DNA of 64,000 nucleotides from NCBI GenBank assembly GCA_002197995.1, contig NGZR01000001.1:1984001-2048000 (forward strand). The letters run 5' to 3'. The translations under genes and the position numbers were made by a program. The notes under the pieces are model-generated. The model had not been told where the DNA came from, made no database searches, and saw nothing but the letters and a program-made list of their open reading frames with translations. Shown here piece after piece: positions 46,438 through 56,447 of the stretch. This DNA comes from Gaeumannomyces sp. JS-464. Lineage: Eukaryota > Ascomycota > Sordariomycetes > Magnaporthales > Magnaporthaceae. Positions within the stretch are counted from its first letter, which is position 1. Every line of letters starts with the position of its first letter.

Positions 46438-49359
46438 TCATAGCTTGATGTCGGCACCTATCCCTTTACCCTCGTACCATACCGTTTCCCTCCAGTTGCC
46501 CAGTCTCACGGCAACATCAGCTCGCGCATCCAATTTCAGCCTCCCTCCAAGCGCCCGCTTGAGTTTTTCATACCCATCCGAGCCTAACCTCCACTCTACC
46601 GGAAGCCTGGGCGTTTGAGAGATTCCTGAGGGAACCGCAAATGGAGAAGAGTAGTTTATCGTGCCGACCGGATCGGTATGATTGTAGAGAGCCGTCGCGT
46701 TCACGCTGTCTATATACAGCGTGTTCCGCTCCAGTGGCGAGAGTAGCGTGAAGACTGCTGTCGACGACAAGACATGGAAGGTGGCGGCACGAATGAATCG
46801 CTGAGACTCGTCTCCATCCTTTCCTGGAGGCAATTTAAGGCGGGGTGCCGATATGTTCAGATCGACTCGAGAGAGGGCCTCGCCCAGAAGCGGCTGAAAC
46901 GGGAAGCTCTCCTTGTGCGTTTTGAGCATAAGCGTTGTGTTGTAACCGGAGAGATACGAGGATATGAGATTGCGTCCATCCACCACTCCCTGGTCACCAC
47001 CCAGAGAGGGTTTCCACCTAGCTGTGACCCGAAGGTTGGTGTTGACTCCGGTAGAAATGCGTAGGTCCTCGGCCGTCGCCTCAGCGACCAAAGAGCCGTT
47101 GCTCAACACATGAATGTTGATAAAAGGGATGTCTGCGGTGTAGTCTGTTGGGTTCGTCACGTTGACCAGTGCCTCTATAGAGACCGACGTATACGACGTC
47201 TCCGTAATCCGAATGCTGTTGACCTTGGGATCCAAGTTGCTGAATGTGCCTTTGGGTAACGCTGTTGATAGTTCCCTGAAGTTAGTATTGCAATTTCAAA
47301 GTGTGGAACAAGCCGTTTACGCAGAGAGCGTCTATTAATTGCGGCGCGAGGGCAAGGAATCTTGAAGGGGGAGTAGAAAAGAACAAGGGGCGAGGGCTGC
47401 GGCATCAGAAGAGAGGTGCATGGCGAGTCCCAAGGTGACTAACACTATCAGAACAGGGACGGACGTTTTACTGGGACAGTTCCCTCCGCAGGGACATCCT
47501 TCAAGGTGAGATCTCCTAGAACCGTGCGGATTTTCACCGACACGGCTGCCTTGATGTCCAGTTCGACAGGCTTGCTGCCCATAAAGAGCGCTTGGATGAC
47601 GTCAGTCAAGACATCTCCGTCCGTGACGTTCAGCGGGGCGTCATCGACTCGGGACTGTATCCTGAGGGTGGCCTCGTGGTGCTTCGTGGCTGGCTCCTGA
47701 GTAGAGTTTGCTCGCTGCCACTCCTCTAGGTTAAGCTCTCCAAGCTTGCCACCCCTGTAGAACACATCGGCGTTGGCCCTGATGCTGGTGACGTTGACCT
47801 CGAAATTCATCTCTGATGGCAGCCCTGCCAAGACAAGAATAGTCCCCGAGACCTTGGGGTTCGCGTCTGGGCTATCGGGTTCGGCCATGGGGTCAGGCAT
47901 GGTGAAGTGGACATTCTCGAGCGAGAAATCCCGATCAGGTTGTCACAAGCCTGCGCTTGGAAAGGGGACTTGTACGGTGATGCTGGCGAGGATCTCAGAT
48001 ATCCAGCCAGGAGTGCCAGGCAGCGGCTTCTGCGCTCCCCTGACATATACTGTTGGTGAATCGCCTGAGAGGTAATCATCGAGCAGGAGGTCGAGAGGAG
48101 AGGAGCCAGAGCCGGGGCAGGCCGCTGTGAGAGCCTCGGGGAGATGCTCGACGGTTCCCCGACCCTCCACCACCACGTCAGATCGGGCTCGCACGGTGAC
48201 CTGGTGGGTTTTCGCAGCAGCGACAATGATGTACGGATCGGCCTGGTCACAGTTTGGCACCAGGACATCGAACCCGAGTTCAGGGATGTTGAACTCGACA
48301 GGAAAGCTGTTGAAGGCACTGATGGCAACATCGGCGGCAATGGCCGTGGTCCCACGATCCGGCAGGGGTGTCTGCTCGAAATTCAGCTTGGTGATGTTGT
48401 ACTCAGGAACTTGCGGGAGTTTGTTGGCTGTCGAGACAATACACGCGTTAGCGGCGGGTTGGTGGGCGTTCAGGAGTGAGAAAAATGGATAGGTAAGCAC
48501 CACTGGGCAGGCAGGAGGTGGAACGATTTGATTTTCTCTTTCGAAGTGACTAGAAGAGCGACTTTTCCCCAAAGTACAGCGAGGCAAATGAATCGTAGAG
48601 ATATTGACCTTCGATCACGAGCGACTCGGACACGGAGTGCGTGCCGAGCGGGATCAACCCAGACTTCACGGTGACATCGGCAACACCGCGGAAGCGGATG
48701 GTGTCGAGCTTCCCCCGCAGCCACTTATTCGCGATGGTGCGAATGCCCTCGGCGTCGCCCGGAATCAAGTCGGCGAGGACATCTAACGAGGTAGTGTGCC
48801 CATCCACGAGGTTCAGGACCAGGGGCGGCAGCCCGGCGGACCCGAGGAGGAACCCGTCGAAGTCGGGCAGATACACGTCGACCTTGGTCGCCTCGGTCCC
48901 CAGCTGTCTCACAGCCCAGGTGGCCAGGCGCCCGACGCGCCGAACGCCATTGTCTTTTACGCGCGAGCCGTCGAGGCGGAAGTTTGCCTGGATGCGTGCC
49001 CGGACGCCGTCGGAAGTGATGGACTCGATCGACAAGTTGGTGGGCTCGAGGACGGCGGCCTCCTTGGCGTACCGCTCAACAGCGGCCGGGACGAAGAAGG
49101 CGAGCATCATGATGGTAATCGCCAGGAGAGCAAGTGTGCCGATGGCTATGATGGACGGCCATCGTCGGCGCTTCGATTTCAGGGACGTCGCCTGCGACGC
49201 GTTGGTCGAAGAGATCGAGGCAGCATCTTCGTGCCCATCGTAGCGCAGCCCGGCGGCGGGGCTCGACAAGAGCGGCGTCGTCTCCGGGGACGTGTCCGCC
49301 GTGATGGTCGACGACCTGACGGTCGAAGACAGCAGCGGTGATCTCTCCGAGTCAGACAT
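46438..49359 (-). CDS. Tag1-like vacuolar membrane protein (DUF3712), with frame breaks
   Basis: Modelled as exons 49359 to about 48551, 48427-47461 and 47275-46438, roughly 870 aa. The cytosolic N-terminus is MSDSERSPLLSS. One membrane anchor follows (about residues 68-90, SIIAIGTLALLAITIMML). The long lumenal part has DUF3712-type beta domains: FRLDGSRVKDNGVRRVGR, YNITKLNFEQTPLPD, NCDQADPYIIVAA, NPTDYTADIPFINIHVLSN. Yeast Tag1 is a vacuolar protein that helps end autophagy. Problems: the first exon runs into TAG (48550-48552) one base out of phase with the next exon, and an in-frame TGA lies at 47943-47945, where neighbouring frames suggest two compensating indels. The second intron needs the weak donor GTCCCT at 47460. 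Confidence 0.78.
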
Positions 49360-50316
49360 TTCGCGGCTTTCCGAGTCGTGGGCGACCGATGGCTAGGCGG
49401 GCATTGCTGGGGAGCGATGCGAAACCGGGTGCGAGTGAGCGGCGGTAATCTGATCGTTAGAGATAGAGGAATGCGGAGGGACGACGGGGCTGTGCTGTGC
49501 CAAGTTCAAGCCCGTTGTGTTATTGCCTTGCTGCGAGCTGAAGTGGCGGTCCAGACCTTGGCCTCAACTGAGTGGTAGGAATGCTGATGACGTGGGGACC
49601 AAGAATGCTAGGCGCCCAGTCATCGGCGCCAGATGGAAGTGTGGTGTTGGGCGGCGTGGGCGGGAGCGCCTGGGGTCCGCGGGTCTTGAGCTCCACCTAG
49701 TACCTCAATTCAATTCTGGGGAACGCGTGCCCCGTGACCCACAAGACGTGACGGGGTACCTCTCCATGTGCCAGCCCGCTCTTGGCAGCTGCCAGGTACT
49801 TGGGCCCTCTTGTAGATGCTTCCCGTGCATGGAAGACCATGCCTTGAAGAGCTGGCTTCCACGGGAATACTCGTTCTAGGCATCTTGATAGATGACATTC
49901 AAATCCCACGACAGACCGACATTAAATTTTTTAGTCTTCTTTTTAAAGCTATCTGAAAGGAACCAAGGCCAATCGCAACCCATCATGAGGTGATTTGGCG
50001 AAGTTGGATAATGGCTCGTGGGCAAAAAAAAAAAAAAAAAATTGGCCGAGGAAGGCAATGACCCTCAAGCGCTCAATGTGACCATCATAGGTTGGACTGT
50101 CGAAATTTATGGGGTAAGTCAACGCAGCCACCAGAAAGAAGCTAACCTTCCAAACTCAAGACAACGCAGTCATTCGAGGTGTGAGAGAGACCTGAACTTT
50201 TTTATAGCGTCCGCCACACAGTCATGATAACAAACGAGTAGTGTCTCGTGTTTACTGTCTTCGACCACATATGCAGATACGGCCAGATTGTAGAACCGTC
50301 ACAAACACGGGTGTGC
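49360..50316. other. intergenic region between tandem genes
   Basis: Promoter of the Tag1-like gene and 3' flank of the KH-domain gene; an 18-nt A-run lies at 50024-50041. No gene seen. Confidence 0.55.
50024..50041. repeat. poly(A) tract
   Basis: 18 consecutive A in intergenic DNA. Confidence 0.9.
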
Positions 50317-52693
50317 TCACAGGCCGGGCGGAGGAGGAACCTAAAAGGCGATATCAGCAAATGACTGGATCGGGGGAGGAACAGATCAGGAACTTACTGC
50401 GCTGTACCCGCCACTTGCGCCGGGTGGACCCGGCGGCGGCGGCGGCGGAGGAGGGGGAGCTGATCCGGGCGGAGGAGGTGGGGGTGGAGCCGCAGCCGCA
50501 GGAGGTGGCGGCGGAGGAGGAGAAGTCGACGGCGGTGCGGGGGCAGCGGCCGCGCCCGGCTGCCCAGCCTGAGCAGCCGCAGCGCCATAGTACTGCTGGT
50601 ACATTTGCACGTATCTGCAACCCAGTTAGCTCGGTGCTCTTGCTTAGACAGGATGCTGGCCTGGTCTTCGGACGTCCCGATCAAGGCAATGGACTGGGTA
50701 CTTACGCAGCGTAGCCACCGTAGGCCGCGTAGGGGTCAACGCCCCCGTAGTACTGGGCGAACTGCGCGTAGTCAGGCGTAGCCTGAGTAGTGGCCGGGGC
50801 ACTGGTCGCCGGAGGTACGGGTGCGCTGTACTGACCCTGACCATGCTGACCGTGTATGTTATGCTGATCTTGGTGGCCAGAGCCGCCCGGGTTGGCAGGA
50901 CCGGAGGGAGCACCAGGCGGCGCGCCGCGGGGTCCTGTTGGGGGACCGTGCCCGCCATGGCCACCGTATCCCTGATTTCCGCCGTTGCGGCTTCCGCCAT
51001 CGTCCCGGTGCCTGTCATCATAGCCACCACCGTGGCGATCTCCTCCACGGAAGCCTCTTCCGCCATAACGGTCGCCGCCATAACGATCACCGCCACCATA
51101 GCGATCACCGCCACCCCTGTCACGGTCGCCGAAACGATCGCCGCCAAACCGTGGCGTTGTTCTTATGCTCTTCGTATTGCTCCTTGACCGCGCTAAGAAG
51201 GTCCTCGCACATCTCCTTGCCCTTCTCGACCATCTTAGGGTCCGGGCCACTGGAGTTATAGCTGGTTTTAGCAAGCGGCGCAAATTACTGGGCAGCCTAA
51301 GAACAGGTGTGGGTGTGCCAGGGGACTTGAGCGAGGCCATAGCAATGGATAGTAGACAGGACTTACGCGACGTGCAGAAACATCTCTTCCTCACTCTCAC
51401 GACCCGTAGCCGACTCGATGAAGCCAGAGCCGCGGCCCTTGATCTGGACTCGACAGCCAGTTTCGTGCTGAATGTGCTTGACGTACGAGCCACCATGCCC
51501 GACAACCTGTGCGCGCAGGTTGAAGCCAGGGATGGGCTCGAGCCCGATTGGGATTTTCTCCTCGGGCCATTTGCGCTATTGAACAGTTAGAGCCCAAGCC
51601 CATCCAACAGATATCCAGCGTCAAGGTGCAATCAACCAAGATGCAACTTACTCGTCCAAGCTCGTCACGCTCGACGACCGGCTCCTCACGGCGGCGGAAC
51701 CTACGCTCGTCAACAAGCTGGGGAGTTCCTGTTTCATGAGCTCTTCAATTTTGGCAACAGCCGCCTCGAGCCCTTCCTTGGATGTACTGGTGACATGCAA
51801 GTATAGAGGAGGGTTCTAGAAGACGCGTATCAGCGATGAAACCGTCCCGGACGGCGGCGTGGAGAGTGAACTACCGCAGGTGTCGCCATGCTTTTATCCG
51901 GGTAATAGCTGCCTCGGGTCGTAACATCTTTGAAAGACACAAATCAGTGGTCAACGAGCACTCCGCAGAACAGGCATACGAGTCTCAGGGCTCGGACAGA
52001 GCGTACCAGCACCAGTCTCATCTTTGATCTATATTCGAGCAGATAAGGTCAGCAGATGCCAGAGAGGGTTGTGCCTCGCGCGAGCTGTGGCTTGTTCGCG
52101 TAAGCAGTTGTTCCCAGCCCAAAGACAAGACGGCGGGAGGAAGGTGTGGTCTCCGGCAGTCGTGCACTGTATATATCAGCTTAGAAGCAGACACCAGTTC
52201 CTTACCATCTTTTGCGTCGCGCCTTTCGTCAGAAGATATCGGTTGCGGAGATCGTTGACTTCGATGTCCTTGATGTAGTCGCCGTCCGCGACATACATCT
52301 CGCCATTGATGGTCGCACCCGTATTGGACGCCGTCGCCTTGATGGCAGCGGATCTGCTCGGGTGGATATTGTCATGCTGGCTGGCCTTGCGCGCCTCGAG
52401 CTGTGCCTGGATCTTAGCAGCAGCGGCGGCTGGAAGGTGTGTCAGCAAATTTGCAAGCTTGGGGGTTGACGCGACGGTGAACGGACCTGCAGCTGCGGCC
52501 GGGTCAAGGGCGGGCGCGGACTCGTCGCCCGGCTTGGACTCTGAGCGGCGCGCGGCAGAGGGCTCCGGTCGCGGGCGGGCTCGGATCCCCGGGCGGGCGG
52601 AGAGCGTGATCTGCGATCGAATCTCGAACGCCTCGGCGGGTCGGGCTCGGTTTGGTCGAAGCGAGAGCGCTTCCGAGGCTCGCCGTCGCTCAT
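50317..52693 (-). CDS. KH-domain RNA-binding protein (KHDC4/BLOM7-like), nine exons, three apparent frame breaks
   Basis: Exons: 52693-52487, 52429-52206, 52028-52007, 51927-51875, 51815-51652, 51575-51367, 51249-50706, 50614-50398 and 50340-50317. The N-terminus is RS-rich (MSDGEPRKRSRFDQ). A first KH-like region reads YIKDIEVNDLRNRYLLTKG, ATQKM-IKDETGADVTTRG. A second KH domain holds GLEPIPGFNLRAQVVGHGG, YVKHIQHETGCRVQIKGRGSG. Gly/Arg/Asp repeats (DRYGGGDRYGG) and a poly-Pro tail ending YSAVPPPPGL follow. Human KHDC4 is a splicing-associated factor. Branch-point protein SF1/Msl5 is the alternative, but I see no zinc knuckle. Frame breaks: about 52568 (-1), 51718 (-1) and 51150 (+1); corrected length is exactly 554 aa. 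Confidence 0.85.
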
Positions 52694-52914
52694 GGTGGTT
52701 GTCGGGTTCGTCGCGGTTGCGCCAAAATGCGCGGGCGGAGGGAGGCTGGACGGCCGAGCAGGTGGATGTCTTGGGATATTCCGGTCAATAAGAAATCGCC
52801 AATTAAGCGTGCGCGGGGGAAGGACCGCACGCGAATGGCGAGTTTAACAATGCAGAACGCCCGAGGTTGGTTGGAGGTTGGAAGGCTGACAATATCAAGC
52901 AAGGGACGAAATCC

Positions 52915-52933
52915 AAAAAAAAAAAAAAAAAAA
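52915..52933. repeat. poly(A) tract
   Basis: 19 consecutive A in the divergent promoter between the KH-domain gene and ILV6, just before the 14-bp palindrome at 52941-52954. Confidence 0.9.
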
Positions 52934-53211
52934 CTCCATGGGTACCTAGGTACCTACCTACTGCAGATAACCCCACATTTACTGACAGGTTCACCAATCA
53001 AATGTCCGCAGGTTCCTGCATGTGAAGCCTGGTACGAAGACGTTCCAGAGCGCTGAGCGCTGCCCGCCCAGGCGCAAGACGTTGACCGCCCGGGGGGCAC
53101 TCACAGCTCCGGTCTTCGGCGTGGGACTCACTTTTCTTTGGCCATCCCAATCATCCACACAACCATCCAGCTCACTAGGTAGATTCGCACACCTCAGCCC
53201 ACGCCCAACAG

Positions 53212-53218
53212 TGAGTCA
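53212..53218 (+). promoter_or_regulatory. Gcn4/Cpc1-type site TGAGTCA upstream of ILV6
   Basis: A perfect TGASTCA match 143 nt before the ILV6 start. This is the binding word of the fungal general amino-acid control activator (Gcn4 in yeast, CPC1/CpcA in filamentous species). ILV genes are known targets in yeast, so placement and gene fit. Confidence 0.65.
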
Positions 53219-53360
53219 CCGGACGAACAACCGACAATTGCGCCTGAAGAGATTCGGGCGATATCAATTGCAATAAGACTAACCCCTAGATACTTAGGCT
53301 CCCCTTCCTCCTTTGTCTGTCCGCATATAAGGACGGGAAACTCGGGCCGAAGCGGAGCAG

Positions 53361-54358
53361 ATGGCTTCCCGGGGCCTGCTCCTCTCGTCATGGCGGGCGG
53401 CCTCAACCGCCGCCCTTAGGCCGGCGGCGAGGTATAGCAGCTCCACGTCGGCCATTGCTTACAAGGCTCTGCGCCGCCGCCAGGCACCCCTCCCCGTGAG
53501 CGACGCCACGCCGTCATGGTCGGCCCAGGCGGCCGTGTCCAACATCCTCTACGAGACTCCCACTCCGTCCACGGCGCCCCGAAGCGACATGTCCTCAACT
53601 GTCTCGTCCAGAACGAGCCCGGAGTGCTCTCGCGCGTTTCGGGTATTTTGGCTGCGCGCGGCTTCAACATCGATTCCCTCGTCGTCTGCAGCACCGAGGT
53701 CGAGGACCTGTCGCGCATGACCATTGTTCTCACCGGCCAGGACGGCGTGGTCGAGCAGGCGAGGCGGCAGTTGGAGGACCTGGTCCCGGTGTGGGCCGTT
53801 CTGGACTACACCAATGCCGCGCTCGTCCAGCGCGAGCTTCTTCTCGCCAAGGTCAACATTCTGGGCCCCGAGTACTTCGAGGAGCTCCTTGCCCACCACC
53901 GCGAGATCACCACCGCCGATGCCGACGTCACCGGGGTGCAGGACGCATCGGAGCAGACGCTGTCGGAGCTGGCCCGGGACTTCCATCCCCGCAAGCTGGC
54001 AACGAGCGAGGCGCTTAGGCATAAGCACGAACACCTCAAGAGCATCACATACTTTACGCACCAGTTCGGCGGCAAGGTCTTGGATATCAGCACCAATAGC
54101 TGCATGGTTGAAGTGTAAGTCGACAGCCTCGTCGTGCGTTGGCAAGCCAAACCTCGTCTACTGACACATGTGAGCAGCTCCGCCAAGCCTTCCAGGATTC
54201 AGTCCTTCCTGAAACTTATTGAGCCGTTTGGGATTCTCGAGTCGGCTAGGACCGGACTTATGGCTCTGCCCCGGTCTCCCCTGTATGGGGCCGAGGACGA
54301 GGCGCTCATCAAGGAGGCGGATGATGTTGTCGACGCAAGCCAGCTTCCCCCTGGCTAA
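53361..54358 (+). CDS. ILV6: acetolactate synthase regulatory (small) subunit, mitochondrial, one apparent frame break
   Basis: Exon 1 (53361-54114), 63-nt intron, exon 2 (54178-54358). A typical mitochondrial presequence (MASRGLLLSSWRAAST) comes first. The ACT domain begins near residue 75: HVLNCLVQNEPGVLSRVSGI, ARGFNIDSLVVCSTEV. Further family blocks are ALVQRELLLAKVNILGPEYF and the C-terminal RIQSFLKLIEPFGILESAR. The subunit binds Ilv2, boosts its activity and confers valine feedback inhibition in the first common step of Val/Leu/Ile synthesis. The frame breaks at about 53577-53583, just before the ACT domain (TAPR to KRHVLN); one added base gives 311 aa. The TGAGTCA upstream suggests amino-acid-starvation control. 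Confidence 0.93.
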
Positions 54359-55376
54359 CTCCGCGTGGAAGAGCAGCACATGTATCTGGTCGGCGTGTAT
54401 CTATGTTGGTTGGCATCAAATGCAGCCCCGTGAACATCTGTGGTGTAAGTTGTTTGTGACGTGATTGAATACGCAGTAGCTACCTCGCGACGTTTTTTTA
54501 CAAGCTGAGCTTCGCATATGGCGCTCTCTTGTTGAACCTGGCACCATTCGGCTCACGCGATATCGTGTAAAACTTCGTCATCCCTCGTAAATCGCTCGAA
54601 AACGACTCGGTCGTTGACTGAATTCTGCTGACCCCTACAAAAGAACAAAACCCCTTCCCCTGTTCCGTCACCATCACTGATCGCATCAACATTACCTGCT
54701 CAGAGGCGAAAGGACTAACGAGGTGATCGAAATGAAAAATAAACTGCGCAAAACATTATCCATCATAAAAAGTAAAATGATGCCAGGTAATAGACGTGCA
54801 TCTGTCAAGTCTCTCAGCATTGGCTATTTCTAGTGGTGTCCAGTGCGCCACTCCATCAGTGGACATGAATTGAATCTCTAGGCCCCGCTGTGGAAGTACC
54901 GAATCCACCACCCCAGGTCTCCCAAGGAGCGGAACCCCGTGCAACCTGTCTCCAGCGTGAGACGGGCTCACTGTCACCTCACTCAATCAATCACCAACAG
55001 CCAGCCTCAACTGGAAAGTTGAACCTCAACCTAAGGGACTTTTGACTGCTGATGCTAGCCGACTAACTCCATTGCCAACGTAAAGTACACGCACAAACAC
55101 CGACAACCATCGGGCCTGGTTCTCGAGCCGGGCAGCGTGATTTCATCAGCCCGCGACCGTGTTTCAAATCTGTAGAGGTGTCAGGTAGGGAATCACAGGC
55201 CAAGTAGCCCAGTCGTCCTCCGCCACACGGTATGATGCCCAGATCAGGGAGCTTACGCTGACAGCCCGGGGGCGTCGTGCAGTCTATCTATCCTAGCTGA
55301 TACCTACCGCTGAGGCATCCCTCTGTAGGGTTTCTGGGCAAGGAATTTCGAGCATTCTGGTGCCTCTAGTGTCGTA
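54359..55376. other. intergenic region between tandem genes
   Basis: ILV6 3' flank and TRAPPC13 promoter. No gene seen. Confidence 0.55.
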
Positions 55377-56447
55377 ATGAGCCACCAACGATATCCCTCC
55401 GATGCCATCAAGGAGCCGCATTCTATATCACTAAAGGTGCTCCGGTATGTCGGGCTGCTAGGCTCCACATATGTCCACGCCCACGGCTGTCGAGGTATAG
55501 GACACTGACATGGCACACCAGCTTGTCCCGCCCATCTCTCGTTCCCCAGTTTCCAGTGAAGTCTCCTCTCGGAACCCGGTCGGCAGGCGAGGCCTCGGCG
55601 CCAGCGTCTCTGGCTTACAGTTCAGAGGATGACACCAACTCGGAGCCCTTCATCCTGAGCCCCATACTGAACCTACCGCCATCGTTCGGGTCCGCCTACG
55701 TCGGAGAGACGTTCAGCTGCACGCTGTGCGCGAACCATGACGCCCTTGTGGCGCCGCCAGGGGCTCCGCCCGTCAGGGCAAAGCAGGTGCGCGACGTGCG
55801 CATCGAGGCCGAGATGAAGACGCCCGCGTCGGCCAACGTGACCAAGCTCGACCTCGGGCCGGACCACGCGGCCGGTAGGACCGGCACCGGCGGGGCCGGC
55901 GGGGTCGACCTGGAGCCCGGCGGGACGCTCCAGAAGGTGGTGAGCTTTGACCTCAAGGACGAGGGCAACCACGTGCTCGCCGTCACCGTCAGCTACTACG
56001 AGGCCACCGACACCAGCGGGCGCACCCGCACGTTCCGGAAGCTGTACCAGTTCATCTGCAAGCCGTCGCTGATTGTGCGCACCAAGGCCAGCGCGCTGCC
56101 AACCAGCGCCGGCGCGGAAAAGGAATCCTCCCCGCGCGCCGGTGGGTGCTCGAGGCGCAGCTGGAGAACTGCGGCGAGGACCCGATCCAGCTGGAGCGCG
56201 CCGTGCTGGACCTCGAGCCCGGACTGACCTATACCGACTGCAACTGGGAGGCGGCTGGGAGTCAGAAGCCCGTTCTCCACCCTTCTGAGATCGAACAGAT
56301 CTGCTTCGTGGTCCACGGACCCCCGACGCCGGCCGGTTTGGTCGACGGGAAGGTGATATTCGGGATCTTGGGGTCGGTTGGAGGGGCGAGATGGGAAACA
56401 GGGGGTTCCTGTCGACGGGAAAGTTGGGCACCAGGTTCAGCGCCTAG
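55377..56447 (+). CDS. TRAPP complex subunit 13 homolog (DUF974), two apparent frame breaks
   Basis: Exon 1 (55377-55444) gives MSHQRYPSDAIKEPHSISLK; a 77-nt intron (donor GTATGT, acceptor CACCAG) leads to exon 2 (55522-56447), starting LSRPSLVPQFP. Family blocks: FILSPILNLPPSFGSAYVGE, FSCTLCANHDAL, YQFICKPSLIVRTK, VLEAQLENCGEDPIQLE, YTDCNWEA and the final IGWRGEMGNRG-FLSTGKLG. TRAPPC13 is an Ig-fold subunit of TRAPPIII, a Rab1 exchange factor acting in Golgi traffic and autophagy. The 68-nt first exon is easily missed. Frame is lost near 56125-56140 (before RRWVLEA) and near 56370 (ILG to GWRG); two added bases give exactly 331 aa. Confidence 0.88.

Larger units (their letters stand above)
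52694..53360. other. 667-bp divergent promoter
   Basis: Between the KH-domain gene (-) and ILV6 (+). Holds a 19-nt A-run, a GGTACCTAGGTACC palindrome, a TGAGTCA site and a TATAA at 53326-53330. Confidence 0.65.
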
